64,000 nucleotides of DNA from Siphonodentalium dalli (lineage: Eukaryota; Mollusca; Scaphopoda; Gadilida; Siphonodentaliidae), in the NCBI GenBank assembly GCA_032622095.1, contig CP136069.1, positions 125,135,450 through 125,199,449 of the forward strand, in the 5' to 3' direction. Shown one piece after another: positions 41,137-54,045 of this stretch. The notes beneath the pieces are model-generated. The model made no database searches. It was not told the DNA's origin and worked only from the letters and a program-made list of their open reading frames with translations. Both the position numbers and the translations under genes were made by a program. The stretch's first letter is position 1. The number at the start of each line of letters is the position of its first letter.

Positions 41137-42751
41137 GGATAAAATTATTTTAAACACCACTGACAATAGGATTTCGTAATCAATCCCGACCAAATGTAAT
41201 TCCTTCAATTTCTTGATAGGAAATGTATAAAGAATGTTTGTGTTAAAAATATTTTATAGTGATGTAAATAGGTCTGTGTCTAAACTGGCAATTTCTTTAT
41301 ATGTGCACGTACTTCAATAGTTGCACTGTTCTTGGTGAAGTTCTGAAATTTGGTTGAACATTGGTCCACATCTCCATCTGCCGTGATCCCTTGCACATAT
41401 ATTTAAACGGACATGGATGATTCGAGCTTCCAAATTGTGTCCACGTAATTTGGAAGGAGGTATAGGACGGGTTGACGCATAGACGATATATTGGTATACC
41501 GGCTTGATATGCACTGAAAAATACTTTCCATGGTCGATTTTCAGCTGTTTACAAATTTTCCCACAAGTGGAACAAACGCTCTTTATTTTAACCATATAAG
41601 GAATAGACTAACACTGAACGCTCTTTTCTGTTTCATTGCTGTTTTGTGTTTTCGACCCAAACAACGTGGACTTCAATGCTCGTTTTTGTCGTTAGAATCT
41701 TTAGTCGCGCCTATGGGGTTCATCGGCCATACACGAAAATGCTATATTTAGACAGTATTTTGGACAACAAGCAATGAGTATTTGATCATGTTGTTGATAC
41801 CAGTGTCTGTAAATAGCCTTATTTATGTTGGTACGTTAATTGCCTGCAAGCTTACATACTGATTTATGCTATTTTGATGACTTGACCTCCGTCAATTAAG
41901 TCGGATATATGGTGATTCGACGTCGAAATCTGCCAAAATTCAAACGGAATAACGGGGTATATAAGCTCACTATGAGCTAATTTCAAAATCAAATATTTAA
42001 TTCCAACATGAAACTATGTGAATACTTAGGTCAAATATGAACCTATTTGTAAGAAGATATTTGGCCAGGTAATGAATTGCTCTTGTTGACTATACTATTG
42101 CGGACAAGCTGCAATAGTTGGAGTACTGTATTGATAATGTTTGGCCTATGTGTGCGTTGATATCATTACATTCGAGAGTTTTGATGTATAGTCCGTAGAC
42201 TGTGTGCATATGGGTTTCACAATGAATGCTGCGGAAAACGCTTGCATCAGTTGTGATCTCTCCGCAACTGCGAGTAGATTATTCTGGTCCAGAAGTTCTT
42301 TTCATTCAGCCAGAGCTGAATATAGTATTGAGGCCATTTTCCAAAAGTTAAACCAGATAACGACGACTGTCATGATTACATAGCCAGCCAAGAAAACGAC
42401 TTAATGTGCATTCCTGATTCTGAAAAACGAATTGTCTATGGTGGTTTTCTGCTCAAGCTAATTACCAACAGGGTGAACAAGTACAATTGAGGAATTGTTT
42501 GCTTCGCCATGTGTGCCGACTGCGTGACTCTTCTCGACTAAATGGTACTGAAAGAGACATATGACCATTTGGATGTCACACACGTGGTGTCTCGATGCTG
42601 CCTATAAAGCATGTGGAGGAGTAGCTCCGCCTTGTAAATCCAGAGTCCAACAACATAATGCTCGTTTGTGATTGTCGAGGTAGTGGGGCCGAATAATAGT
42701 TGGTATCGGCTCTTAAGGGCGCTTTCACTTGTTTTATCGGTGGTTAAAGAA
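41137..42751. repeat. Satellite unit 27 (B)
   Basis: B signature with private single-base indels: CTGTTTACAAA, CAAACGGAAT, GTTTGGCCTATG and ATGGGTTTCAC. All are in or beside short homopolymers. Confidence 0.93.
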
Positions 42752-44364
42752 GGATAAAATTATTTTAAACACCACTGACAATAGGATTTCGTAATCAATC
42801 CCGACCAAATGTAATTCCTTCAATTTCTTGATAGGAAATGTATAAAGAATGTTTGTGTTAAAAATATTTTATAGTGATGTAAATAGGTCTGTGTCTAAAC
42901 TGGCAATTTCTTTATATGTGCACGTACTTCAATAGTTGCACTGTTCTTGGTGAAGTTCTGAAATTTGTTTGAACATTGGTCCACATCTCCATCTGCCGTG
43001 ATCCCTTGCACATATATTTAAACGGACATGGATGATTCGAGCTTCCAAATTGTGTCCACGTAATTTTGGAAGGAGGTATAGGACGGGTTGACGCATAGAC
43101 GATATATTGGTATACCGGCTTGATATGCACTGAAAAATACTTTCCATGGTCGATTTTCAGCTGTTACAATTTTCCCACAAGTGGAATAAACGCTCTTTAT
43201 TTTAACCATATAAGGAATAGACTAACACTGAACGCTCTTTTCTGTTTCATTGCTGTTTTGTGTTTTCGACCCAAACAACGTGGACTTCAATGCTCGTATT
43301 TGTCGTTAGAATCTTTAGTCGCGCCTATGGGGTTCATCGGCCATACACGAAAATGCTATATTTAGACAGTATTTTGGACAACAAGCAATGAGTATTTGAT
43401 CATGTTGTTGATACCAGTGTCTGTAAATAGCCTTATTATGTTGGTACGTTAATTGCCTGCAAGCTTACATACTGATTTATGCTATTTTGATGACTTGACC
43501 TCCGTCAATTAAGTCGGATATATGGTGATTCGACGTCGAAATCTGCCAAAATTCAACGGAATAACGGGGTATGTAAGCTCACTATGAGCTAATTTCAAAA
43601 TCAAATATTTAATTCCAACATGAAACTATGTGAATACTTAGGTCAAATATGAACCTATTTGTAAGAAGATATTTGGCCATGTAATGAATTGCTCTTGTTG
43701 ACTATACTATTGCGGACAAGCTGCAATAGTTGGAGTACTGTATTGATAATGTTTGGGCATATGTGTGCGTTGATATCATTACATTCGAGAGTTTTGATGT
43801 ATAGTCCGTAGACTGTGTGCATATGGTTTCACAATGAATGCTGCGGAAAACGCTTGCATCAGTTGTGATCTCATCGCAACTGCGAGTAGATTATTCTGGT
43901 CCAGAAGTTCTTTTTCATTCAGCCAGAGCTGAATATAGTATTGAGGCCATTTTCCAAAAGTTAAACCAGATAACGACGACTGTCATGATTACATAGCCAG
44001 TCAAGAAAACACTTAATGTGCATTCATGATTCTGAAAAACGAATTGTCTATGGTGGTTTTCTGCTCAAGCTAATTACCAACAGGGTGAACAAGTACAATT
44101 GAGGAATTGTTTGCTTCGCCATGTGTGCCGACTGCGTGACTCTTCTCGACTAAATGGTACTGAAAGAGACATATGACCATTTGGATGTCACACACGTGGT
44201 GTCTCGATGCTGCCTATAAAGCATGTGGAGGAGTAGCTCCGCCTTGTAAATCCAGAGTCCAACAACATAATGCTCGTTTGTGATTGTCGAGGTAGTGGGG
44301 CCGAATAATAGTTGGTATCGGCTCTTAAGGGCGCTTTCACTTGTTTTAATCGGTGGTTAAAGCA
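42752..44364. repeat. Satellite unit 28 (A)
   Basis: A signature with private homopolymer indels: TTACAATTTT, TTCTTTTTCATTC and GTTTTAATCGG. Confidence 0.93.
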
Positions 44365-45978
44365 GGATAAAATTATTTTAAACACCACTGACAATAGGAT
44401 TTCGTAATCAATCCCGACCAAATGTAATTCCTTCAATTTCTTGATAGGAAATGTATAAAGAATGTTTGTGTTAAAAATATTTTATAGTGATGTAAATAGG
44501 TCTGTGTCTAAACTGGCAAATTTCTTTATATGTGCACGTACTTCAATAGTTGCACTGTTCTTGGTGAAGTTCTGAAATTTGGTTGAACATTGGTCCACAT
44601 CTCCATCTGCCGTGATCCCTTGCACATATATTTAAACGGACATGGATGATTCGAGCTTCCAAATTGTGTCCACGTAATTTGGAAGGAGGTATAGGACGGG
44701 TTGACGCATAGACGATATATTGGTATACCGGCTTGATATGCACTGAAAAATACTTTCCATGGTCGATTTTCAGCTGTTACAAATTTTCCCACAAGTGGAA
44801 CAAACGCTCTTTATTTTAACCATATAAGGAATAGACTAACACTGAACGCTCTTTTCTGTTTCATTGCTGTTTTGTGTTTTCGACCCAAACAACGTGGACT
44901 TCAATGCTCGTTTTTGTCGTTAGAATCTTTAGTCGCGCCTATGGGGTTCATCGGCCATACACGAAAATGCTATATTTAGACAGTATTTTGGACAACAAGC
45001 AATGAGTATTTGATCATGTTGTTGATACCAGTGTCTGTAAATAGCCTTATTTATGTTGGTACGTTAATTGCCTGCAAGCTTACATACTGATTTATGCTAT
45101 TTTGATGACTTGACCTCCGTCAATTAAGTCGGATATATGGTGATTCGACGTCGAAATCTGCCAAAATTCAACGGAATAACGGGGTATATAAGCTCACTAT
45201 GAGCTAATTTCAAAATCAAATATTTAATTCCAACATGAAACTATGTGAATACTTAGGTCAAATATGAACCTATTTGTAAGAAGATATTTGGCCAGGTAAT
45301 GAATTGCTCTTGTTGACTATACTATTGCGGACAAGCTGCAATAGTTGGAGTACTGTATTGATAATGTTTGGGCCTATGTGTGCGTTGATATCATTACATT
45401 CGAGAGTTTTGATGTATAGTCCGTAGACTGTGTGCATATGGTTTCACAATGAATGCTGCGGAAAACGCTTGCATCAGTTGTGATCTCTCCGCAACTGCGA
45501 GTAGATTATTCTGGTCCAGAAGTTCTTTTCATTCAGCCAGAGCTGAATATAGTATTGAGGCCATTTTCCAAAAGTTAAACCAGATAACGACGACTGTCAT
45601 GATTACATAGCCAGCCAAGAAAACGACTTAATGTGCATTCCTGATTCTGAAAAACGAATTGTCTATGGTGGTTTTCTGCTCAAGCTAATTACCAACAGGG
45701 TGAACAAGTACAATTGAGGAATTGTTTGCTTCGCCATGTGTGCCGACTGCGTGACTCTTCTCGACTAAATGGTACTGAAAGAGACATATGACCATTTGGA
45801 TGTCACACACGTGGTGTCTCGATGCTGCCTATAAAGCATGTGGAGGAGTAGCTCCGCCTTGTAAATCCAGAGTCCAACAACATAATGCTCGTTTGTGATT
45901 GTCGAGGTAGTGGGGCCGAATAATAGTTGGTATCGGCTCTTAAGGGCGCTTTCACTTGTTTTATCGGTGGTTATAGAA
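44365..45978. repeat. Satellite unit 29 (B)
   Basis: B signature with one extra A (GGCAAATTTC near 44518). The rest is clean. It ends with the rare TTATAGAAGG junction shared with the unit 19/20 boundary. Confidence 0.94.
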
Positions 45979-47592
45979 GGATAAAATTATTTTAAACACC
46001 ACTGACAATAGGATTTCGTAATCAATCCCGACCAAATGTAATTCCTTCAATTTCTTGATAGGAAATGTATAAAGAATGTTTGTGTTAAAAATATTTTATA
46101 GTGATGTAAATAGGTCTGTGTCTAAACTGGCAATTTCTTTATATGTGCACGTACTTCAATAGTTGCACTGTTCTTGGTGAAGTTCTGAAATTTGTTTGAA
46201 CATTGGTCCACATCTCCATCTGCCGTGATCCCTTGCACATATATTTAAACGGACATGGATGATTCGAGCTTCCAAATTGTGTCCACGTAATTTTGGAAGG
46301 AGGTATAGGACGGGTTGACGCATAGACGATATATTGGTATACCGGCTTGATATGCACTGAAAAATACTTTCCATGGTCGATTTTCAGCTGTTACAAATTT
46401 TCCCACAAGTGGAATAAACGCTCTTTATTTTAACCATATAAGGAATAGACTAACACTGAACGCTCTTTTCTGTTTCATTGCTGTTTTGTGTTTTCGACCC
46501 AAACAACGTGGACTTCAATGCTCGTTTTTGTCGTTAGAATCTTTAGTCGCGCCTATGGGGTTCATCGGCCATACACGAAAATGCTATATTTAGACAGTAT
46601 TTTGGACAACAAGCAATGAGTATTTGATCATGTTGTTGATACCAGTGTCTGTAAATAGCCTTATTTATGTTGGTACGTTAATTGCCTGCAAGCTTACATA
46701 CTGATTTATGCTATTTTGATGACTTGACCTCCGTCAATTAAGTCGGATATATGGTGATTCGACGTCGAAATCTGCCAAAATTCAACGGAATAACGGGGTA
46801 TATAAGCTCACTATGAGCTAATTTCAAAATCAAATATTTAATTCCAACATGAAACTATGTGAATACTTAGGTCAAATATGAACCTATTTGTAAGAAGATA
46901 TTTGGCCAGGTAATGAATTGCTCTTGTTGACTATACTATTGCGGACAAGCTGCAATAGTTGGAGTACTGTATTGATAATGTTTGGGCCTATGTGTGCGTT
47001 GATATCATTACATTCGAGAGTTTTGATGTATAGTCCGTAGACTGTGTGCATATGGTTTCACAATGAATGCTGCGGAAAACGCTTGCATCAGTTGTGATCT
47101 CATCGCAACTGCGAGTAGATTATTCTGGTCCAGAAGTTCTTTTCATTCAGCCAGAGCTGAATATAGTATTGAGGCCATTTTCCAAAAGTTAAACCAGATA
47201 ACGACGACTGTCATGATTACATAGCCAGCCAAGAAAACGACTTAATGTGCATTCCTGATTCTGAAAAACGAATTGTCTATGGTGGTTTTCTGCTCAAGCT
47301 AATTACCAACAGGGTGAACAAGTACAATTGAGGAATTGTTTGCTTCGCCATGTGTGCCGACTGCGTGACTCTTCTCGACTAAATGGTACTGAAAGAGACA
47401 TATGACCATTTGGATGTCACACACGTGGTGTCTCGATGCTGCCTATAAAGCATGTGGAGGAGTAGCTCCGCCTTGTAAATCCAGAGTCCAACAACATAAT
47501 GCTCGTTTGTGATTGTCGAGGTAGTGGGGCCGAATAATAGTTGGTATCGGCTCTTAAGGGCGCTTTCACTTGTTTTATCGGTGGTTAAAGCA
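45979..47592. repeat. Satellite unit 30 (A/B mosaic)
   Basis: 1614 bp. A-type at 217, 313-316 and 437; B-type at 548, 686, 823, 930 and 1009; A-type again at 1123-1125; B-type at 1250-1260 and 1275. At least three switches between types in one unit indicate conversion or repeated unequal exchange. Confidence 0.94.
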
Positions 47593-49207
47593 GGATAAAA
47601 TTATTTTAAACACCACTGACAATAGGATTTCGTAATCAATCCCGACCAAATGTAATTCCTTCAATTTCTTGATAGGAAATGTATAAAGAATGTTTGTGTT
47701 AAAAATATTTTATAGTGATGTAAATAGGTCTGTGTCTAAACTGGCAATTTCTTTATATGTGCACGTACTTCAATAGTTGCACTGTTCTTGGTGAAGTTCT
47801 GAAATTTGGTTGAACATTGGTCCACATCTCCATCTGCCGTGATCCCTTGCACATATATTTAAACGGACATGGATGATACGAGCTTCCAAATTGTGTCCAC
47901 GTAATTTTGGAAGGAGGTATAGGACGGGTTGACGCATAGACGATATATTGGTATACCAGCTTGATATGCACTGAAAAATACTTTCCATAGTCGATTTTCA
48001 GCTGTTACAAATTTTCCCACAAGTGGAACAAACGCTCTTTATTTTAACCGTATAAGGAATAGACTAACACTGAACGCTCTTTTCTGTTTCATTGCTGTTT
48101 TGTGTTTTCGACCCAAACAACGTGGACTTCAATGCTCGTATTTGTCGTTAGAATCTTTAGTCGCGCCTAGATGGGGTTCATCGGCCATACACGAAAATGC
48201 TATATTTAGACAGTATTTTGGACAACAAGCAATGAGTATTTGATCATGTTGTTGATACCAGTGTCTGTAAATAGCCTTATTTATGTTGGTACGTTAATTG
48301 CCTGCAAGCTTACATACTGATTTATGCTATTTTGATGACTTGACCTCCGTCAATTAAGTCGGATATATGGTGATTCGACGTCGAAATCTGCCAAAATTCA
48401 ACGGAATAACGGGGTATGTAAGCTCACTATGAGCTAATTTCAAAATCAAATATTTAATTCCAACATGAAACTATGTGAATACTTAGGTCAAATATGAACC
48501 TATTTGTAAGAAGATATTTGGCCATGTAATGAATTGCTCTTGTTGACTATACTATTGCGGACAAGCTGCAATAGTTGGAGTACTGTATTGATAATGTTTG
48601 GGCATATGTGTGCGTTGATATCATTACATTCGAGAGTTTTGATGTATAGTCCGTAGACTGTGTGCATATGGTTTCACAATGAATGCTGCGGAAAACGCTT
48701 GCATCAGTTGTGATCTCATCGCAACTGCGAGTAGATTATTCTGGTCCAGAAGTTCTTTTCATTCAGCCAGAGCTGAATATAGTATTGAGGCCATTTTCCA
48801 AAAGTTAAACCAGATAACGACGACTGTCATGATTACATAGCCAGTCAAGAAAACACTTAATGTGCATTCCTGATTCTGAAAAACGAATTATCTATGGTGG
48901 TTTTCTGCTCAAGCTAATTACCAACAGGGTGAACAAGTACAATTGAGGAATTGTTTGCTTCGCCATGTGTGCCGACTGCGTGACTCTTCTCGACTGAATG
49001 GTACTGAAAGAGACATATGACCATTTGGATGTCACACACGTGATGTCTCGATGCTGCCTATAAAGCATGTGGAGGAGTAGCTCCGCCTTGTAAATCCAGA
49101 GTCCAACAACATAATGCTCGTTTGTGATTGTCGAGGTAGTGGGGCCGAATAATAGTTGGTATCGGCTCTTAAGGGCGCTTTCACTTGTTTTATCGGTGGT
49201 TAAAGCA
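47593..49207. repeat. Satellite unit 31 (E-like)
   Basis: 1615 bp. TTTT at 313-316, G458 (AACCGTATAAG), a 2-bp insertion near 577 (CCTAGATGG), and an extra T near 686. It has private changes GATGATACG and ATACCAGC. It shares CGACTGAATGG and CGTGATGTC with unit 32. Confidence 0.94.
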
Positions 49208-50820
49208 GGATAAAATTATTTTAAACACCACTGACAATAGGATTTCGTAATCAATCCCGACCAAATGTAATTCCTTCAATTTCTTGATAGGAAATGTATA
49301 AAGAATGTTTGTGTTAAAAATATTTTATAGTGATGTAAATAGGTCTGTGTCTAAACTGGCAATTTCTTTATATGTGCACGTACTTCAATAGTTGCACTGT
49401 TCTTGGTGAAGTTCTGAAATTTGGTTGAACATTGGTCCACATCTCCATCTGCCGTGATCCCTTGCACATATATTTACACGGACATGGATGATTCGAGCTT
49501 TCAAATTGTGTCCACGTAATTTGGAAGGAGGTATAGGACGGGTTGACGCATAGACGATATATTGGTATACCGGCTTGATATGCACTGAAAAATACTTTCC
49601 ATGGTCGATTTTCAGCTGTTACAAATTTTCCCACAAGTGGGACAAACGCTCTTTATTTTAACCATATAAGGAATAGACTAACACTGAACGCTCTTTTCTG
49701 TTTCATTGCTGTTTTGTGTTTTCGACCCAAACAACGTGGACTTCAATGCTCGTATTTGTCGTTAGAATCTTTAGTCGCGCCTAGATGGGGTTCATCGGCC
49801 ATACACGAAAATGCTATATTTAGACAGTATTTTGGACAACAAGCAATGAGTATTTGATCATGTTGTTGATACCAGTGTCTGTAAATAGCCTTATTATGTT
49901 GGTACGTTAATTGCCTGCAAGCTTACATACTGATTTATGCTATTTTGATGACTTGACCTCCGTCAATTAAGTCGGATATATGGTGATTCGACGTCGAAAT
50001 CTGCCAAAATTCAACGGAGTAACGGGGTATGTAAGCTCACTATGAGCTAATTTCAAAATCAAATATTTAATTCCAACATGAAACTATGTGAATACTTAGG
50101 TCAAATATGAACCTATTTGTAAGAAGATATTTGGCCATGTAATGAATTGCTCTTGTTGACTATACTATTGCGGACAAGCTGCAATAGTTGGAGTACTGTA
50201 TTGATAATGTTTGGGCATATGTGTGCGTTGATATCATTACATTCGAGAGTTTTGATGTATAGTCCGTAGACTGTGTGCATATGGTTTCACAATGAATGCT
50301 GCGGAAAACGCTTGCATCAGTTGTGATCTCATCGCAACTGCGAGTAGATTATTCTGGTCCAGAAGTTCTTTTCATTCAGCCAGAGCTGAATATAGTATTG
50401 AGGCCATTTTCCAAAAGTTAAACCAGATAACGACGACTGTCATGATTACATAGCCAGTCAAGAAAACACTTAATGTGCATTCCTGATTCTGAAAAACGAA
50501 TTGTCTATGGTGGTTTTCTGCTCAAGCTAATTACCAACAGGGTGAACAAGTACAATTGAGGAATTGTTTGCTTCGCCATGTGTGCCGACTGCGTGACTCT
50601 TCTCGACTGAATGGTACTGAAAGAGACATATGACCATTTGGATGTCACACACGTGATGTCTCGATGCTGCCTATAAAGCATGTGGAGGAGTAGCTCCGCC
50701 TTGTAAATCCAGAGTCCAACAACATAATGCTCGTTTGTGATTGTCGAGGTAGTGGGGCCGAATAATAGTTGGTATCGGCTCTTAAGGGCGCTTTCACTTG
50801 TTTTATCGGTGGTTAAAGCA
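49208..50820. repeat. Satellite unit 32 (D-like)
   Basis: 1613 bp. C270, TTT at 313-316, 2-bp insertion near 577, and right-half A-type sites. Private GCTTTCAAATT and GTGGGACAAAC. Confidence 0.94.
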
Positions 50821-52432
50821 GGATAAAATTATTTTAAACACCACTGACAATAGGATTTCGTAATCAATCCCGACCAAATGTAATTCCTTCAATTTCTTGA
50901 TAGGAAATGTATAAAGAATGTTTGTGTTAAAAATATTTTATAGTGATGTAAATAGGTCTGTGTCTAAACTGGCAATTTCTTTATATGTGCACGTACTTCA
51001 ATAGTTGCACTGTTCTTGGTGAAGTTCTGAAATTTGGTTGAACATTGGTCCACATCTCCATCTGCCGTGATCCCTTGCACATATATTTAAACGGACATGG
51101 ATGATTCGATCTTCCAAATTGTGTCCACGTAATTTTGGAAGGAGGTATAGGACGGGTTGACGCATAGACGATATATTGGTATACCGGCTTGATATGCACT
51201 GAAAAATACTTTCCATAGTCGATTTTCAGCTGTTACAAATTTTCCCACAAGTGGAACAAACGCTCTTTATTTTAACCGTATAAGGAATAGACTAACACTG
51301 AACGCTCTTTTCTGTTTCATTGCTGTTTTGTGTTTTCGACCCAAACAACGTGGACTTCAATGCTCGTATTTGTCGTTAGAATCTTTAGTCGCGCCTATGG
51401 GGTTCATCGGCCATACACGAAAATGCTATATTTAGACAGTATTTTGGACAACAAGCAATGAGTATTTGATCATGTTGTTGATACCAGTGTCTGTAAATAG
51501 CCTTATTATGTTGGTACGTTAATTGCCTGCAAGCTTACATACTGAGTTATGCTATTTTGATGACTTGACCTCCGTCAATTAAGTCGGATATATGGTGATT
51601 CGACGTCGAAATCTGCCAAAATTCAACGGAATAACGGGGTATGTAAGCTCACTATGAGCTAATTTCAAAATCAAATATTTAATTCCAACATGAAACTATG
51701 TGAATACTTAGGTCAAATATGAACCTATTTGTAAGAAGATATTTGGCCATGTAATGAATTGCTCTTGTTGACTATACTATTGCGGACAAGCTGCAATAGT
51801 TGGAGTACTGTATTGATAATCTTTGGGCATATGTGTGCGTTGATATCATTACATTCGAGAGTTTTGATGTATAGTCCGTAGACTGTGTGCATATGGTTTC
51901 ACAATGAATGCTGCGGAAAACGCTTGCATCAGTTGTGATCTCATCGCAACTGCGAGTAGATTATTCTGGTCCAGAAGTTCTTTTCATTCAGCCAGAGCTG
52001 AATATAGTATTGAGGCCATTTTCCAAAAGTTAAACCAGATAACGACGACTGTCATGATTACATAGCCAGTCAAGAAAACACTTAATGTGCATTCATGATT
52101 CTGAAAAACGAATTGTCTATGGTGGTTTTCTGCTCAAGCTAATTACCAACAGGGTGAACAAGTACAATTGAGGAATTGTTTGCTTCGCCATGTGTGCCGA
52201 CTGCGTGACTCTTCTCGACTAAATGGTACTGAAAGAGACATATGACCATTTGGATGTCACACACGTGGTGTCTCGATGCTGCCTATAAAGCATGTGGAGG
52301 AGTAGCTCCGCCTTGTAAATCCAGAGTCCAACAACATAATGCTCGTTTGTGATTGTCGAGGTAGTGGGGCCGAATAATAGTTGGTATCGGCTCTTAAGGG
52401 CGCTTTCACTTGTTTTATCGGTGGTTAAAGCA
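50821..52432. repeat. Satellite unit 33 (E)
   Basis: 1612 bp. TTTT at 313-316, G458, G726 and AATCTTTGGG at about offset 1000. Private GATCTTCC. First member of an E-D-D trimer (units 33-35). Confidence 0.94.
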
Positions 52433-54045
52433 GGATAAAATTATTTTAAACACCACTGACAATAGGATTTCGTAATCAATCCCGACCAAATGTAATTCCT
52501 TCAATTTCTTGATAGGAAATGTATAAAGAATGTTTGTGTTAAAAATATTTTATAGTGATGTAAATAGGTCTGTGTCTAAACTGGCAATTTCTTTATATGT
52601 GCACGTACTTCAATAGTTGCACTGTTCTTGGTGAAGTTCTGAAATTTGGTTGAACATTGGTCCACATCTCCATCTGCCGTGATCCCTTGCACATATATTT
52701 ACACGGACATGGATGATTCGAGCTTCCAAATTGTGTCCACGTAATTTGGAAGGAGGTATAGGACGGGTTGACGCATAGACGATATATTGGTATACCGGCT
52801 TGATATGCACGTAAAAATACTTTCCATGGTCGATTTTCAGCTGTTACAAATTTTCCCACAAGTGGAACAAACGCTCTTTATTTTAACCATATAAGGAATA
52901 GACTAACACTGAACGCTCTTTTCTGTTTCATTGCTGTTTTGTGTTTTCGACTCAAACAACGTGGACTTCAATGCTCGTATTTGTCGTTAGAATCTTTAGT
53001 CGCGCCTAGATGGGGTTCATCGGCCATACACGAAAATGCTATATTTAGACAGTATTTTGGACAACAAGCAATGAGTATTTGATCATGTTGTTGATACCAG
53101 TGTCTGTAAATAGCCTTATTATGTTGGTACGTTAATTGCCTGCAAGCTTACATACTGAGTTATGCTATTTTGATGACTTGACCTCCGTCAATTAAGTCGG
53201 ATATATGGTGATTCGACGTCGAAATCTGCCAAAATTCAACGGAATAACGGGGTATGTAAGCTCACTATGAGCTAATTTCAAAATCAAATATTTAATTCCA
53301 ACATGAAACTATGTGAATACTTAGGTCAAATATGAACCTATTTGTAAGAAGATATTTGGCCATGTAATGAATTGCTCTTGTTGACTATACTATTGCGGAC
53401 AAGCTGCAATAGTTGGAGTACTGTATTGATAATCTTTGGGCATATGTGTGCGTTGATATCATTACATTCGAGAGTTTTGATGTATAGTCCGTAGACTGTG
53501 TGCATATGGTTTCACAATGAATGCTGCGGAAAACGCTTGCATCAGTTGTGATCTCATCGCAACTGCGAGTAGATTATTCTGGTCCAGAAGTTCTTTTCAT
53601 TCAGCCAGAGCTGAATATAGTATTGAGGCCATTTTCCAAAAGTTAAACCAGATAACGACGACTGTCATGATTACATAGCCAGTCAAGAAAACACTTAATG
53701 TGCATTCATGATTCTGAAAAACGAATTGTCTATGGTGGTTTTCTGCTCAAGCTAATTACCAACAGGGTGAACAAGTACAATTGAGGAATTGTTTGCTTCG
53801 CCATGTGTGCCGACTGCGTGACTCTTCTCGACTAAATGGTACTGAAAGAGACATATGACCATTTGGATGTCACACACGTGGTGTCTCGATGCTGCCTATA
53901 AAGCATGTGGAGGAGTAGCTCCGCCTTGTAAATCCAGAGTCCAACAACATAATGCTCGTTTGTGATTGTCGAGGTAGTGGGGCCGAATAATAGTTGGTAT
54001 CGGCTCTTAAGGGCGCTTTCACTTGTTTTATCGGTGGTTAAAGCA
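52433..54045. repeat. Satellite unit 34 (D)
   Basis: 1613 bp. C270, TTT at 313-316, GT swap at 380-381 (GCACGTAAAAAT), CGACTCAAAC, 2-bp insertion near 577, G726. Confidence 0.94.

Noticed and set aside
41530-43365. Longer plus- and minus-strand frames in units 27-28
   Set aside because: They depend on private homopolymer indels next to the gap, probably sequence errors.
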